DNA of 64,000 nucleotides, from assembly GCF_043290135.1 (NCBI RefSeq), contig NC_134701.1, positions 5,734,001 through 5,798,000 of the forward strand, given 5' to 3'. The notes beneath the pieces were generated by a model. The model made no database searches, was not told where the DNA came from, and saw only the letters and a program-made list of their open reading frames with translations. Below, one piece after another: positions 1 to 11,199 of this stretch. The stretch is from Rhipicephalus microplus. Its lineage: Eukaryota; Arthropoda; Arachnida; Ixodida; Ixodidae. How positions within the stretch are numbered: the first letter of the stretch is position 1; each line of letters starts with the position of its first letter. Both the position numbers and the translations under genes were made by a program.

Positions 1-21
1 TGGTGAGAGTGCAGCAGAACT

Positions 22-95
22 GTCTCTGTGGCGCAATTGGCTAGCGCGATCGGCTGTTAACCGAAAAGTTGGAGGTGCGAGCCCACCCGTTGGTG
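22..95 (+). tRNA. tRNA-Asn(GTT)-like unit, first in window
   Basis: Acceptor 5' strand 22-28, D arm 31-47 with a GCGC/GCGC stem, anticodon loop CTGTTAA at 54-60 (anticodon 56-58 = GTT). The T loop reads TGCGAGC, so the normally invariant T55 is G and the B box is damaged. Acceptor pairing with CGTTGGT is poor. Probably a dead copy. Confidence 0.4.
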
Positions 96-1347
96 GTGCG
101 GCGCTTTTTTTTCTTTGGGCTGATAGCTTTCAAGATATGTTCTAAAGGTGGTGAGAGTAGAGCAGGACGGTCTCCGAGGCGCAATTGGCTAGCGCGATTG
201 GCTGTTAACCGAAAATTTGGAGGTTCGAGCGCTCCCAGGAGTGGTGTGTTGCTTTTTTCTTTGCGCGGATAGCTTTGAAGATATGTTCTGATGGTGGTGA
301 GAGTGGAGCACGACTGTCTCCGTGGCGCAATTGGCTAGCGCGATCGGCTGTTAACCAAAATGTCGGAGGTTCGAGCCCACCCGGTGGTGGTGCGGTGCTT
401 TTTTTTCTTTGGGCTGATAGCTTTCAAGATATGTTTGATGGTTGTGAGAGTGGAGCACGACTGTCTCTGTGGCGTAGTTGGCTAGCGCGATCGGCTGTTG
501 ACCGAAAGGCTGGAGGTTCGAGCCCACCCGGTGGTGGGGCGGCGCTTTTTTTTCTTTGGGCTGATAGCTATGAAGATATGTTTTAATGGTGGTGAGAGTG
601 GAGCAAGACTGTCTCCGTGGCGCAATGGGCTAGCGCGAGCGGCTGTTAACCGAAAGGTTGGAAGTTCGAGCCCACCCGGTGGTGGTGCGGCGCTTTTTTT
701 TTCTCTGGGGTGATAGCTTTGAAGATATGTTCTGATGGGGGTGAGAGTGCAGCAGAACTGTCTCTGTGGCCAATTGGCTAGCGCGATCGGCTGTTAACCG
801 AAAAGTTGGAGGTTCGAGCCCACCCGTTGGTGGTGCGGCGCTTTTTTTTCTTTGGGCTGATAGCTTTGAAGATATGTTCTAATGGTGGTGAGAGTGGAGC
901 AGGACTGTCTCCATGGCGCAATTGGCTAGCGCGATCGGCTGTTAACCGAAAACTTGGAGGTTCGAGCCCTCCCGGGAGTGGTGTGTTGCTTTTTTCTTTG
1001 CGCCGAAAGCTTTGAAGATATGTTCTGATGGTGGTGAGGATGGAGCACGACTGTCTCCGTGGCACAATTGTCTAGCGCGATCGGCTGTTAACCCAAAAGT
1101 CGGAGGTTCGAGCCCACCCGGTGGTGGTGCGGCGCTTTTTTTTCTTTTGGTTGATAGCTTTGAAAATATGTTCTGACGGCGGTAGAGTGGAGCAGAACTG
1201 TCTCCGTGGCGCAATTGGCTAGCGCGATCGGCTGTTAACCGAAAGGTTGGAGTTTCGAGCCCACCCGGTGGTGGTGCGGCGCTTTTTTTTCATTGGGCTG
1301 ATAGCTTTGAAGATATGTTCTGATGGTGGTGAGAGTAGAGCAGGACT

Positions 1348-1421
1348 GTCTCCGTGGCGTAATTGGCTAGCGCGATCGGCTGTTAACCGAAATTTTGGAG
1401 GTTCGAGCCCTCCCGGGAGTG
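1348..1421 (+). tRNA. tRNA-Asn(GTT)-like unit with intact T arm
   Basis: The T stem GGAGG/CCTCC pairs at all five positions and the B box is intact. The D stem is GCGT/GCGC (one wobble). The acceptor GTCTCCG/CGGGAGT pairs at 6 of 7 with a C3:A70 mismatch. The anticodon stem has the family's A27:A43 mismatch. The downstream T tract is interrupted by one A (CTATTTTCTTT). Confidence 0.55.
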
Positions 1422-3415
1422 GTGTGTTGCTATTTTCTTTGCGCCGATAGCTTTGAAGATATGTTCTGATGGTGGTGAGAGTGGAGCACGACTGTCTCCG
1501 TGGCGCAATTGGCTAGCGCGAACGGCTGTTAACCGAAAGGTCGGAGGTTCAAGCCCACCCGGTGGTGGTGCAGCGCTTTTTTTTTCATTGGGCAGATAGC
1601 ATTGAAGATATGTTCTGATGGTGGTGAGAGTGCAGCAGAACTGTCTCCGTGGGGCAATTGGCTAGCGCGATCGGCTGTTGACCGAAAGGTTGGAGTTTCG
1701 AGCCCTCCCGGGAGTGGTGTGTTGCTTTTTTCTTTGCGGTAATAGCTTTGAAAATATGTTCTGATGATGGTGAGAGTGGAGCAGGACTGTCTTCGTGGCG
1801 CAATTGGCTAGCGTTATCGGCTGTTAACCGAAATGTTGGAGGTTCGAGCCCACGCGGTGGTGGTGTGGCGCTTTTTTTTCTTTGGGGTGATAGCTCTGAA
1901 GAGATGTTCTGACGGTGGTGAGAGTGGAGCACGACTATCTCCGTGGGAGCAATTGGCTAGCGCGATCGGCTGTTAACCGAAAATTTGGAGGTTCGAGCCC
2001 TCCCGGGAGTGGTGTGTTGCTTTTTTCTTTGCGCCGATAGCTTTGAAGTTATGTTCTGATGGTGGTGAGAGTGGAGCACGACTGTCTCCGTGGCGCAATT
2101 GGCTAGCACGATCGGCTGTTAACCGAAAGGTCGGAGGTTCGAGCCCACCCTGTGGTGGTGCGGCGCTTTTTTTTTCTTTGGGCTGATAGCTTTGAACATA
2201 TGTTCTGATGGTGGTGAGAGTGCAGCAAAACTGTCTCTGTGGCACAATTGGCTAGCGCGATCGGCTGTTAACCGAAAAGTTGGAGGTTCGAGCCCACCCG
2301 TTGGTGGTGCGGCGCTTTTTTTTCTTTGGGCTGATAGCTTTGAAGATATGTTCTAAAGGTGGTGAGAGTGGAGCAGGACGGTCTCCGAGGCGCAATTGGC
2401 TAGCGCGATCGGCTGTTAATCGAAAATTTGGAGGTTCGAGCGCTCCCGGTGATGGTTCGGCGCTTTTTTTTCTTTGTGCTGATAGCTTTGAAGATATGTT
2501 CTGATGGTGGTGAGAGTAGAGCAGGACTGTACAAGTGGCGCATTTGGATAGCGCGATTGGCTGTTAACCGAAAGGTTGGAGGTTCGAGCCCACCCGGTGG
2601 TGGTGCGGTGCTTTTTTTTCTTTGGGGTGATAGCTCTGAAGAAATGTTCTGACGGTGGTGAGAGTGGAGCACGACTGTCTCCGTGGGACAATTGGCTAGC
2701 GCGATCGGCTGTTAACCGAAAGGTTGGAGTTTCGAGCCCTCCCGGGAGTGGTGTGTTCCTTTTTTCTTTGCGGTAATATCTTTGAAGATATGTTCTGATG
2801 CTGGTGAGAGTGGAGCAGGACTGTCTTCGTGGCGCAATTGGCTAGCGCGATCGGCTGTTAACCGAAAGGTTGGAGGTTCGAGCCCATGCGGTGGTGGTGT
2901 GGCGCTTTTTTTTTCTTTGGGGTGATAGCTTTGAAGATATGTTCTGATGGTGGTTAGAGTGGAGCACGACTGTCTCCGTGGCGCAATTGGCTAGCGCGAT
3001 CGGCTGTTAACCGAAAGGTTGGAGGTTCGAGCCCACCCGGTGGTGGTGCGGCGCCTTTTTTTTCTTTGGGCTGATAGCTTTGAAGATATGTTCTGATGGT
3101 GGTGAGAGTGCAGCAGAACTGTCTCCGTGGGGCAATTGGCTAGCGCGATCGGCTGTTAACCGGAATGTTGGAGTTTCGAGCCCTCCCGGGAGTGGTGTGT
3201 TGCTTTTTTCTTTGCGGTAATAGCTTTGAAGATATGTTCTGATGGTGGTGAGAGTGGAGCACGACTGTCTCCGTGGCGCAATTGGCTAGCGCGGTCGGCT
3301 GTTAACCCAAAAGTCGGAGTTTGGAGCCCACCCGGTGGTGGTGCGGCGCTTTTTTTTTCTTTGGGCTGATAGCTTTGAAGATATGTTCTGATGGCGGTGA
3401 GAGTAGAGCAGAACT

Positions 3416-3489
3416 GTCTCCGTGGCGCAATTGGCTAGCGCGATCGGCTTTTAGCTGAAAGGTTGGAGTTTCGAGCCCACCCGGTGGTG
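3416..3489 (+). tRNA. tRNA-like unit, anticodon TTT (Lys-type)
   Basis: The anticodon loop at 3448-3454 reads CTTTTAG, giving TTT in place of GTT by a G34T change, with A38 changed to G. The 3' anticodon strand is also altered (CTGAA). The T stem has T53 opposite C61. Body otherwise as in the Asn-like family, so this is an anticodon mutant, not a tRNA-Lys by descent. Confidence 0.4.
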
Positions 3490-5348
3490 GTGCGGCGCTT
3501 TTTTTCCATTGGGCTGATAGTTTTGAAGATATGTTCTGATGGTGGTGAGAGTAGAGCAGGACTGTCTCCATGGCGCAATTGGCTAGCGCGATCGGCTGTT
3601 AACCGAAAGTTTGGAGGTTTGAGCCCTCCCGGGAGTGGTGTGTTGCTATTTTCTTTGTGCCGATAGCTCTGAAGATATGTTCTGATGGTGGTGAGAGTGG
3701 AGCACGACTGTCTCCGTGGGAGCAATTGGCTAGCGCGATCGGCTGTTAACTGAAAATTTGGAGGTTCGAGCCCTCCCGGGAGTGGTGTGTTGCTTTTTTC
3801 TTTGCGCCGATAGCTTTGAAGATATGTTCTGATGGTGGTGAGAGTTGAGCAGGACTGTCTCCATGGCGCAATTGGCTAGCGCGATCGGCTGTTAACCGAA
3901 AACTTGGAGGTTCGAGCCCTCCCGGGAGTGGTGTGTTGCTATTTTCTTTGCGCCGATAGATTTGAAGATATGTTCTGATGGTGGTTAGAGTGGAGCACGA
4001 CTGTCTCCGTGGCGCAATCGGCTAGCGCGATCGGCTGTTAACCGAAAGGTTGGAGGTTCGAGCCCACCCGGTGGTGGTGCGGCGCCTTTTTTTTCTTTGG
4101 GCTGATAGGTTTCAAGATATGTTCTGATGGTGGTGAGAGTGCAGCAGAACTGTCTCCGTGGGGCAATTGGCTAGCGCGATCGGCTGTTAACCGGAATGTT
4201 GGAGTTTCGAGCCCTCCCGGGAGTGGTGTGTTGCTTTTTTCTTTGCGGTAATAGCTTTGAAGATATGTTCTGATGGTGGTGAGAGTAGAGCAGGACTGTC
4301 TTCGTGGCGCAATTGGCTAGCGTTATCGGCTGTTAACCGAAAGGTTGGAGGTTCGAGCCCACGCGGTGGTGGTGTGGCGCTTTTTTTTTCTTTGGGGTGA
4401 TAGCTCTGAAGAAATGTTCTGACGGTGGTGAGAGTGGAACACGACTGTCTCTGTGGTGCAATTGGGTAGCGCGATCGGCTGTTAACCGAAAATTTGGAGG
4501 TTCGAGTCCTCCCGGGAGTGGTGCGGCACTTTTTTTTCTTTGGGCTTATAGCTTTGAAGATATGTTCTGATGGTGGGGAGAGTGGCGCAGGACTGTCTCC
4601 GTGGCGTAGTTGGCTAGCGCGATCGGCTGTTAACCGAGAGGTTGGAGGTTCGAGCCCAACCAGTGGTGGTGCGGCGCTTTTTTTTTTCTTTGGGGTGATA
4701 GCTCTGAAAAAATGTTCTGATGGTGGTGAGAGTGGAGCACGACTTTCTCCGTGGCGTGATTGGCTAGCGCGATCGGCTGTTAATTGAAAAGTTTGAGGTT
4801 CGAGCTCTCCCGGTGGTGGTGCAGCGCTTTTTTTTCTTTCGGCTGATAGCTTTGAAGATATGTTCTGATGGTGGTGAGAGTGGAGCAGGACTGTCTCCGT
4901 GGCGTAATTGGCTCGCGCGATCGGCTGTTAACCGAAAGGTTGAAGTTTCGAGCCCACCCGGTGGTGGTGCGGCGCTTTTTTTCCTTTGGGCTGATAGCTT
5001 CGAAAATATGTTTGATGGTGGTGAGAGTGGAGCACGACTGTCTCCGTGGCGTAGTTGGCTAGCGCGATCGGCTGTTAACCGAAAGGTTGGAGGTTCGAGC
5101 CCACCCGGGGGTGGTGCGGCGCTTTTTTTTCTTTGGGCTTATAGCTTTGAAGATATGTTCTGATGGTGGTGAGAGTGGCGCGGAATTGTCTCCGTGGCGT
5201 AGTTGGCTAGCGCGATCGGCTGTTAACCGAAAGGTTGGAGGTTCGAGCCCACCCGGTGATGGTTCGGTGCTTTTTTTTGTGCTTATAGCTTTGAAGATAT
5301 GTTCTGATGGTGGTGAGAGTGGAGCAGGACTGTCCAAGTGGCGTAATT

Positions 5349-6623
5349 CTACTTCCGGCTTTCGAGCGATACGGTCGCGGAATGTTCGGCTCCGACGGAG
5401 CGGTATCAGCGGCCCGACCGGGCCGCGGTAACAGGGTTTTTGCGCCTAGCGCCGACGATTATCAGGTGATTCTGCCCAATCTGCCTTCCGGACGCATCGC
5501 TGCGAATACTGTTTTCATGTATGGTGATCCGAGAGCCCGGCCTTACCGCGTCGAAGACTACAGGGACACTTTGGCCAAGCTTGGTGCACTCGACGACGTT
5601 TTGGCGTTGGGGGCGTATCAAATGAACCACGTATGGGCTGTGACACTGACGAGGGCTGAGGCTGCTCGGAAGTTGCTCTCCGCCATTGATGTGAAGGTAA
5701 AGGATCGCCCATGTTTGCTCATTGACCCAAATAACCGCGAGGTTCGCTTGAAGCTTCACTGGTTGCTGCACGGCGTGACCGACAAAGACGTGCGTGTTGC
5801 CTTGACTCCCATGGGAAAGTGTTCGAAGTGAAACGGGAGAAGTGGCGAGCACCGGGAATCACAGAAAAGGGCTCAACGACGCGGTCTGTGGGACTAAAGC
5901 TTCACTCCGACGTCAAGGTGGATGACATTCCGCACCAGCTCAAGATTGCCCGAGAGCTGACTCTCGTTGTCGTTCCAGGCCGTGCACCGTTGTGCCTACG
6001 GTGCAAGAGTACCGGTCACATACGTCGTGACTGCTGAGTACCCCGCTGCAGTCGTTGTCGCCGCTTCGGCCACGATGACGCCGACTGCGCCAAGACATAT
6101 GCCAGTATGACCGGACCAGCGCAGGAAAGTGATGCACTGGAGCACCTCATGGACGAAGCAGACTCGGAAGAAACAGCAGGAGTTAACCCGAACTCTGCTT
6201 TGGAAGATGGGTCGTCATGCCGTCAAGAAGAGGGCGTGTGTGAAGCACCAGGTAAGCCCGACACCGGGCTTCCATACGAAGGCGTAGGCGAAAGTAGTGA
6301 AAAGGTGGGTGCAAGCAGCACCGGCGACACGTGTCTTGGCTCAGCAGACGAGACCCCTCCGAGGCTGAACCAATGACTGGGATTGAAAGCGACAGTGGCA
6401 CTGTGACGGGGAAGCGTCCCCGTTACGAAGAGAAAAAAGACAAGGGCACCACTGCTGCCTCGCCGGACGAACCACCCGCCAAAACGACTCCCGCTCGGCG
6501 GCCTACCATCCGGCCACGGCCAAACATTTCGTCGGAGCGCAAGACGGCGGAAACGCCGCCTTCGCCAACTTAAGGACTGTACTGGGACAAGGCGTTCAGG
6601 AAGGAATTGCAGTTGTAAGGTAA
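5349..6623 (+). pseudogene. LINE ORF1 (gag-like, CCHC zinc knuckles), broken
   Basis: ORF1 proteins of this type bind element RNA. The first frame runs to 5831 and carries LPNLPSGRIAANTVF and VRLKLHWLLHGVTD. A one-base loss near 5815 moves the reading into the frame that holds knuckle 1 (5993-6034, CX2CX4HX4C). TGA at 6035-6037 (probably from CGA) follows, then knuckle 2 (6047-6088) in the same frame. A further shift near 6345 leads into a charged, proline-rich tail ending at 6573. An alternative frame remains open to TAA at 6621-6623 (AFANLRTVLGQGVQ), suggesting a third shift near 6480-6550. It resembles tick ORF1 proteins from memory; not searched. Confidence 0.85.
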
Positions 6624-6656
6624 GCGCCATGCCCCTGGGTTTTTCGTAGCCTTACA

Positions 6657-8588
6657 ATGGTGCGAATAGAAAATTCAATCCGTGTGGCCACTTTAAATGT
6701 GCGTGGCCTGGCCTCACGGAGAAAACATTGTTAACTTTATCGGTTAGTAAGCGACCTCGACCTTGACATACTGGCAGTCCAAGAGACTAAAGTCCATGGC
6801 GACGACGAAACTGGGGGCATGGTGCGCCAATTCTTGCCGCGGTATTCTGTTATAGTTAGCCATGCCATAGGGACTTCTTCCGGTTGCGTTTTGTTCGTCA
6901 GACAGAGTCTGGGTGCTAAAGTAGAAGCCTCAACGTCATGTCCGTCTGGTCGGCTCATTGTTTGCGATCTTTTGTTTTCGGGATTGGAATGGCGCGTAAT
7001 ATGCTTGTACGCACCGACTGTCACTGACGAAAGACGCATATTTTTCGAACAACTAAAGCAGTATACCAATTGTAATAGGCTCCTAATCATTATTAGCGAC
7101 TTCAACTGCGTCCTTTCAGCCAAAGACAAAACTAGCGAACGACATTACAGGGATGCAAGTACGGCTGTCTTAAGCGATATAGTAAGAGAACATGGTTTGG
7201 AGGATGTGGCTGAATGTCTCGGTGGTGGCCGGACTATGCAGTACACCCACTTTCAGGCAGCCAGCCATGCCCGACTAGATAGGGCGTACGTGAGTGTAGA
7301 ATTGGTACCGCTTTGCAAGACATACCGTGTTAACGCCGTTTCATTTAGTAACCACTGCTTGGTTAGCTTTGTAGTAGCTAGCACGAAAGAAACGAAAAGG
7401 GCCTTCGAGTGGCAACTATGGAAATTGAATTCGAATCTGCTGAGTGATGAAAAATTTATGGAGGAAGTAATGATGGAAGTTGAAAAAATGAAAGTTCGCA
7501 GTAAAAAGACGTTTAGAGAAAAATGGGAGAACTTCAAGCAGGTCGTTAAATTGAAGGCTTTGGAACGCTCGAGCGCTATAAGCAGAGAAAAGGGAGCAGA
7601 AGAAAAGCTCATGCGCAGAAACCTAGAAAAATTGCTCCTCGAAGAATGTAGAATGCCCGGCATGTTTCTTGAAGATATTCGCGCGTTGAAAAGTAAAAAT
7701 GAGCGGTTCGATGTCGAAAGATACCGCGGTGCTATGGTTCAGGCAAGAGCCGAGCGACTGATAACGGCAGAAGCACCGTCAAAAAGGGCTTTGGGCTCAG
7801 AAAAGTGGCATGCGCGTCGTAATCAGATAACAGAAATTGAACACGAGGGTGAAGTCAGCGGTGTCGCAGATGTTATCGAGCGTGCTTTCTTTGAGCACTT
7901 CAATGGTTTATTCGCCGCCATCTCAGTTGATGTCGATCGTTTTAAAAAAGATTTTTTACGGCTGATGCCAAAGCTTGACAATAATGCAAAAGAATTATTG
8001 GAGGAACCCATTTCGGAAGAGGAAGTTAACAGTGCTATTGAGAGTATGCATCCCGGGAAATTTCCTGGCCCTGATGGTCTGACTTCCGCCTTTTATAAGT
8101 GTTTCAAGTTTGAAATAACACCAGTCTTAGCCGACGTTTATAATGAGGCATTCGAGCTGAAAATATTACCCCCGTCCTTTTCATCATCTCACACTGTTCT
8201 TATACCAAACTCGGAAGACCCCGTTGCACTGCGCAAAGTAAATTCTTACCGCCCAATCTGCCTCACTAATGGAGATTACAAGATATTCATGAAAATCCTA
8301 GCTAAAAGGTTGCAAACAGTCATTACGGAGCTCGTGGGGCCGCATCAGACGTGCGGCATTAAAGGTCGAACTATCCTCACGAATATACACGCAGCCCGGA
8401 GCATCCTCGAATGTTGCGACGCTATAGGTGCGCGAGTCGCAATGCTGCAAATCGACCTCGAGAAGGCTTTTGACAGGGTGCCTCATGAAATTCTGCTGTG
8501 CATCCTAGATTATGTGAATTTAGGGAAAATAATCAAAGAGGGGGTTGTCATGGCGTACAGAGACTGCTCAACGCGGCAACGCGGCTAA
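6657..8588 (+). pseudogene. LINE ORF2 (EEP endonuclease + reverse transcriptase), stop and 3' truncation
   Basis: ATG at 6657 opens a frame that continues to 8588 apart from TAA at 6732-6734 (codon 26, probably from CAA). Counting from that ATG: endonuclease motifs TLNVRG (N14), VQETK (E43), an altered SDFN at 147-150 where GDFN is usual, LDRAYVS, and SNH at 231-233 where SDH is usual, so a catalytic Asp is lost. A basic, coiled-coil-like linker follows. RT blocks are FPGPDG (469-474), SYRPICL (530-536), IKGR (568-571) and motif A IDLEKAFDR with D600 (GAC at 8454). The polymerase YXDD motif is absent because the element ends here. Not functional. Confidence 0.9.
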
Positions 8589-9367
8589 GCTTTGAAGATA
8601 TGTTCTGATGGTGGTGAGAACGGAGCAAGGCTGTCTGCGTGGCGCAATGGGCTAGCTCGATCGGCTGTTAACCGAAAGGTTGGAGGTTCGAGCCCACCCG
8701 GTGGTGGTGCGGCGCTTTTTTTCTTTGCGCTGATAGCTTTGAAGATATGTTCTGACGGTGGTGAGTGTGGAGCATGACTGCCTCCATGGCGCAATTGGCT
8801 ATGCGATCGGCTGTTAACTCAAAGGTTGGAGGTTCGAGCCCTCGCGGGAGTGGTGTGTTGCTTTTTTGGGGGCTGATTGCTTTGAAGATATGTTCTGATG
8901 GTGGTGAGAGTGCAGCAGGACTGTTTCCGTGGCGCAATTGGCTAGGGCAATCGGCTGTTAACCGAAAGGTTTGAGGTTCGAGCCCACCCGGTGGTGGTGC
9001 GGCGCTTTTTTTCTTTGCGCTGATAGCTTTGAAGATATCTTCTGATGGTGGTGAGAGTAGAGCAGGACTGTCTCCGCGGCGCAATTGGCTAGCGAGATCG
9101 GCTGTTAACCGAAAAGTTGGAGGTTCGAGCCCACCCGGTGGTGGTGCGGTGCTTTTTTTTTCTTTGGGCTGATAGCTTTGAAGATATGTTCAGATGGTGG
9201 TGAGAGTGGAGCAGGACTGTTTCCGTGGCGCAATTGGCTAGGGCAATCGGCTGTTAATCGAAAGCTCGGAGCTTCGAGCCCACCCAGTGGTGGTGCGGCG
9301 CTTTTTTTTTCTTTGGGCTGATGGCTTTGAAGATATGTTCTGATGGTGGTAAGAGTAGAGCAGGACT

Positions 9368-9440
9368 GTCTCCGTGGCGCAATTGGCTAGCGCGATCGGC
9401 TGGTAATTGAAAGGTTGGAGTTTCGAGCCTCCCGGGAGTG
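9368..9440 (+). tRNA. tRNA-like unit, anticodon GGT (Thr-type)
   Basis: Anticodon at 9402-9404 is GGT (T35G). The 3' anticodon strand is TTGAA and the T stem lacks one C, so the unit is 73 nt. The paralog in the later 6.3 kb-type block (anticodon near 27773) keeps GTT with the same TTGAA, so the anticodon change is private to this copy. Confidence 0.35.
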
Positions 9441-9806
9441 GTGTGTTGCTTTTTTCTTTGCGGTAATAGCTTTGAAGATATGTTCTGATGGTGGTGAGAG
9501 TGGAGCACGACTGTCTCCTTGGGGAAATTGGCTAGCGCGATCGGCTGTTAACCGAAAGGTTGCAGGTTCGAGCCCACCCGGTGGTGGTGCGGCGCTTTAT
9601 TTTCTTTGGGCTGATAGCTCTGAAGAAATGTTCTGACGGTGGTGAGAGTAGAAGGACTGTCTCCCTGGCGTGATTGGCTAGCGTGATCGGCTGTTAACCG
9701 AAAAGTTGGAGGTTCGAGCCCACCCGTTAAGGGTGTGGCGCTTTTTTTTGTTTGGGCTGATAGCTTTGAAGATATGTTCTAATGGTGGTGAGAGTGGATC
9801 AGGACT

Positions 9807-9880
9807 GTCTCCGTGGCGCAATTGGCTAGCGCGATCGGCTGTTAACCGAAATTGTGGAGGTTCGAGCCCTCCCGGGAGTG
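9807..9880 (+). tRNA. tRNA-Asn(GTT)-like unit with intact T arm
   Basis: GCGC/GCGC D stem, CTGTTAA loop, GGAGG/CCTCC T stem and intact B box. The variable loop reads TTGT rather than the usual GGTT. The downstream tract is TTGTCTCTTTG, with no run of four T, so this copy has a weak terminator. Confidence 0.5.
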
Positions 9881-11125
9881 GTGTGTTGCTTGTCTCTTTG
9901 CGCCGATAGCTTTAAAAGTATGTTCTGATGGTGGTGACAGTAAGCACGACTGTCTCCGTGGCGCGATTGGCTAGCGCGATCGGCTGTTAACCGAAAGGTC
10001 GGAGGTTCGAGCCAACCCGGGAGTGGTGTGTTGCTTTTTTCTTTGCGCTGATAGCTTTGAAGATACGTTCTGATGGTGGTGAGAGTGGAGCACGACTGTC
10101 TCCGTGGCGCAGTTGGCTAGCTCGATCGGCGGTTAACCGAAAGGTTGGAGGTTCGAGCCCATCCGGTGGTGTTGCGGCGCCTTTTTCTGTGGGCTGATAG
10201 CTTTGAAGATATGTTCTGACGGTGGTGAGAGTGGAGCAGGACTGTCTCTGTGGCGCCATTGGCTAGCACGATCGGCTTTTACCGAAAGGTTGGAGGTTCG
10301 AGTCCACCCGGTGGTGGTGCGGCGCTTTTTTTCTTTGCGCTGGTAGCTTTGGAGATATGTTCTGACGGTGGTGAGAGTGGGGCATGACTGTCTTCGTGGC
10401 GCAATTGGCTAGCGCGATCGGCTGTTAACCGAAAGGTTGGAGGTTCGAGCCCACCCGTTGGTGGTGCGGCGCTTTTTTTTTTGCGCTGATAGCTTTGAAG
10501 ATATCTTCTGATGGTGGTGAGAGTAGAGCAGGACTGTCTCCGTGGCGCAATTGGCTAGCGTGATCGGCTGTTAACCGAAAAGTTGGAGGTTCGAGCCCCC
10601 CGGTGGTGGTGCGGTGCTTTTTTTTTCTTTGGGCTGATAGCTTAGAAGATATGTTATGATGGTGGTGAGAGTGGAGCAGGACTGTCTCCGTGGCGCAATG
10701 GGCTAGCGCGATCGGCTGTTGACCGAAATGTTGGAGTTTCGAGTCCAGCCAGTGGTGGTGTGGCGCTTTTTTTTCTTTGGGCTGATAGCTCTGAACATAT
10801 TATCTGATGGTGGTGAGAGTAGAGCAGGACTGTCTGCGTGGCGCAATATGCTGGCGCGATCGGCTGTTAACCGAAAGGTTGGAGTTTCGAGCCCTCCCGG
10901 GAGTGGTGTGTTGCTTTTTTCGTTGCGCTGATAGCTTTAAAGATATGTTCTGATGGTGGTGAGAGTGGAGCACGACTGTCTCCGTCGCGCAGTTGGCTAG
11001 CGCGATCGGCTGTTAACCAAAAGGTCGGAGGTTCGAGCCCACCCGGTGGTGGTGCGGCGCTTTTTTTACTTTGGGCTGATGGCTTTGAAGATATGTTCTG
11101 ATGGTGGTGAGAGTGGAGCTGGACT

Positions 11126-11199
11126 GTCTCCGTGGCGCAATTGGCTTGCGCGATCGGCTGTTAACCGAAAGGTTGGAGGTTCGAGCCCTCCCGGGAGTG
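11126..11199 (+). tRNA. tRNA-Asn(GTT)-like unit, one of the best-folding copies
   Basis: GTCTCCG acceptor strand, D loop AATTGGCTT, CTGTTAA loop, AGGTT variable loop, fully paired T stem and intact B box, followed 9 nt later by six T. Remaining defects are C3:A70 and A27:A43. Confidence 0.6.

Larger units (their letters stand above)
1..5347 (+). repeat. Left arm of the tRNA-Asn-like tandem array (about 36 monomers)
   Basis: Head-to-tail ~148 bp monomers, every one on the + strand. Each has a tRNA-like unit beginning GTCTCCG or GTCTCTG, a 9-nt trailer, 6-9 T, then a spacer containing GATAGCTTTGAAGATATG. Monomers here are more mixed than in the central blocks. Neighbours alternate between a 3' half ending CCACC-CGGTGGT and one ending CCTCC-CGGGAGT, and spacer types (CTTTGGG, CTTTGCG, GCGGTAATAG) are interleaved without an obvious higher-order period. 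The last unit (from 5332) is cut after its D arm by the retroelement. No protein gene is visible. Confidence 0.95.
5348..8588 (+). mobile_element. Internal fragment of a non-LTR (LINE) retrotransposon, L1/Tx1-like
   Basis: Unique, gene-like sequence interrupts the array. Order is ORF1 (RNA-binding, two CCHC knuckles), a ~30 bp gap, then ORF2 (endonuclease plus part of a reverse transcriptase). Both ends are missing: ORF1 is already open at the left junction with no start codon of its own, and ORF2 stops inside the RT shortly after motif A, so motifs B and C, the C terminus and any 3' tail are absent. The array breaks off after a D arm at left and resumes in the spacer (GCTTTGAAGATATG) at right, so about two thirds of a monomer is missing and no target-site duplication is visible. 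Clade is an inference from RT wording (SYRPICL, DYKIFMKILAKRL, IKGR). Confidence 0.9.

Noticed and set aside
5307..5348. ATG at 5307 as the start of LINE ORF1
   Set aside because: The first ~14 codons lie in array spacer and unit sequence; the frame joins the retroelement only by chance at the junction.
5406..5852. Minus-strand open frame opposite ORF1
   Set aside because: Shadow of ORF1; no domain or motif of its own, while the + frame has recognisable CCHC and conserved blocks.
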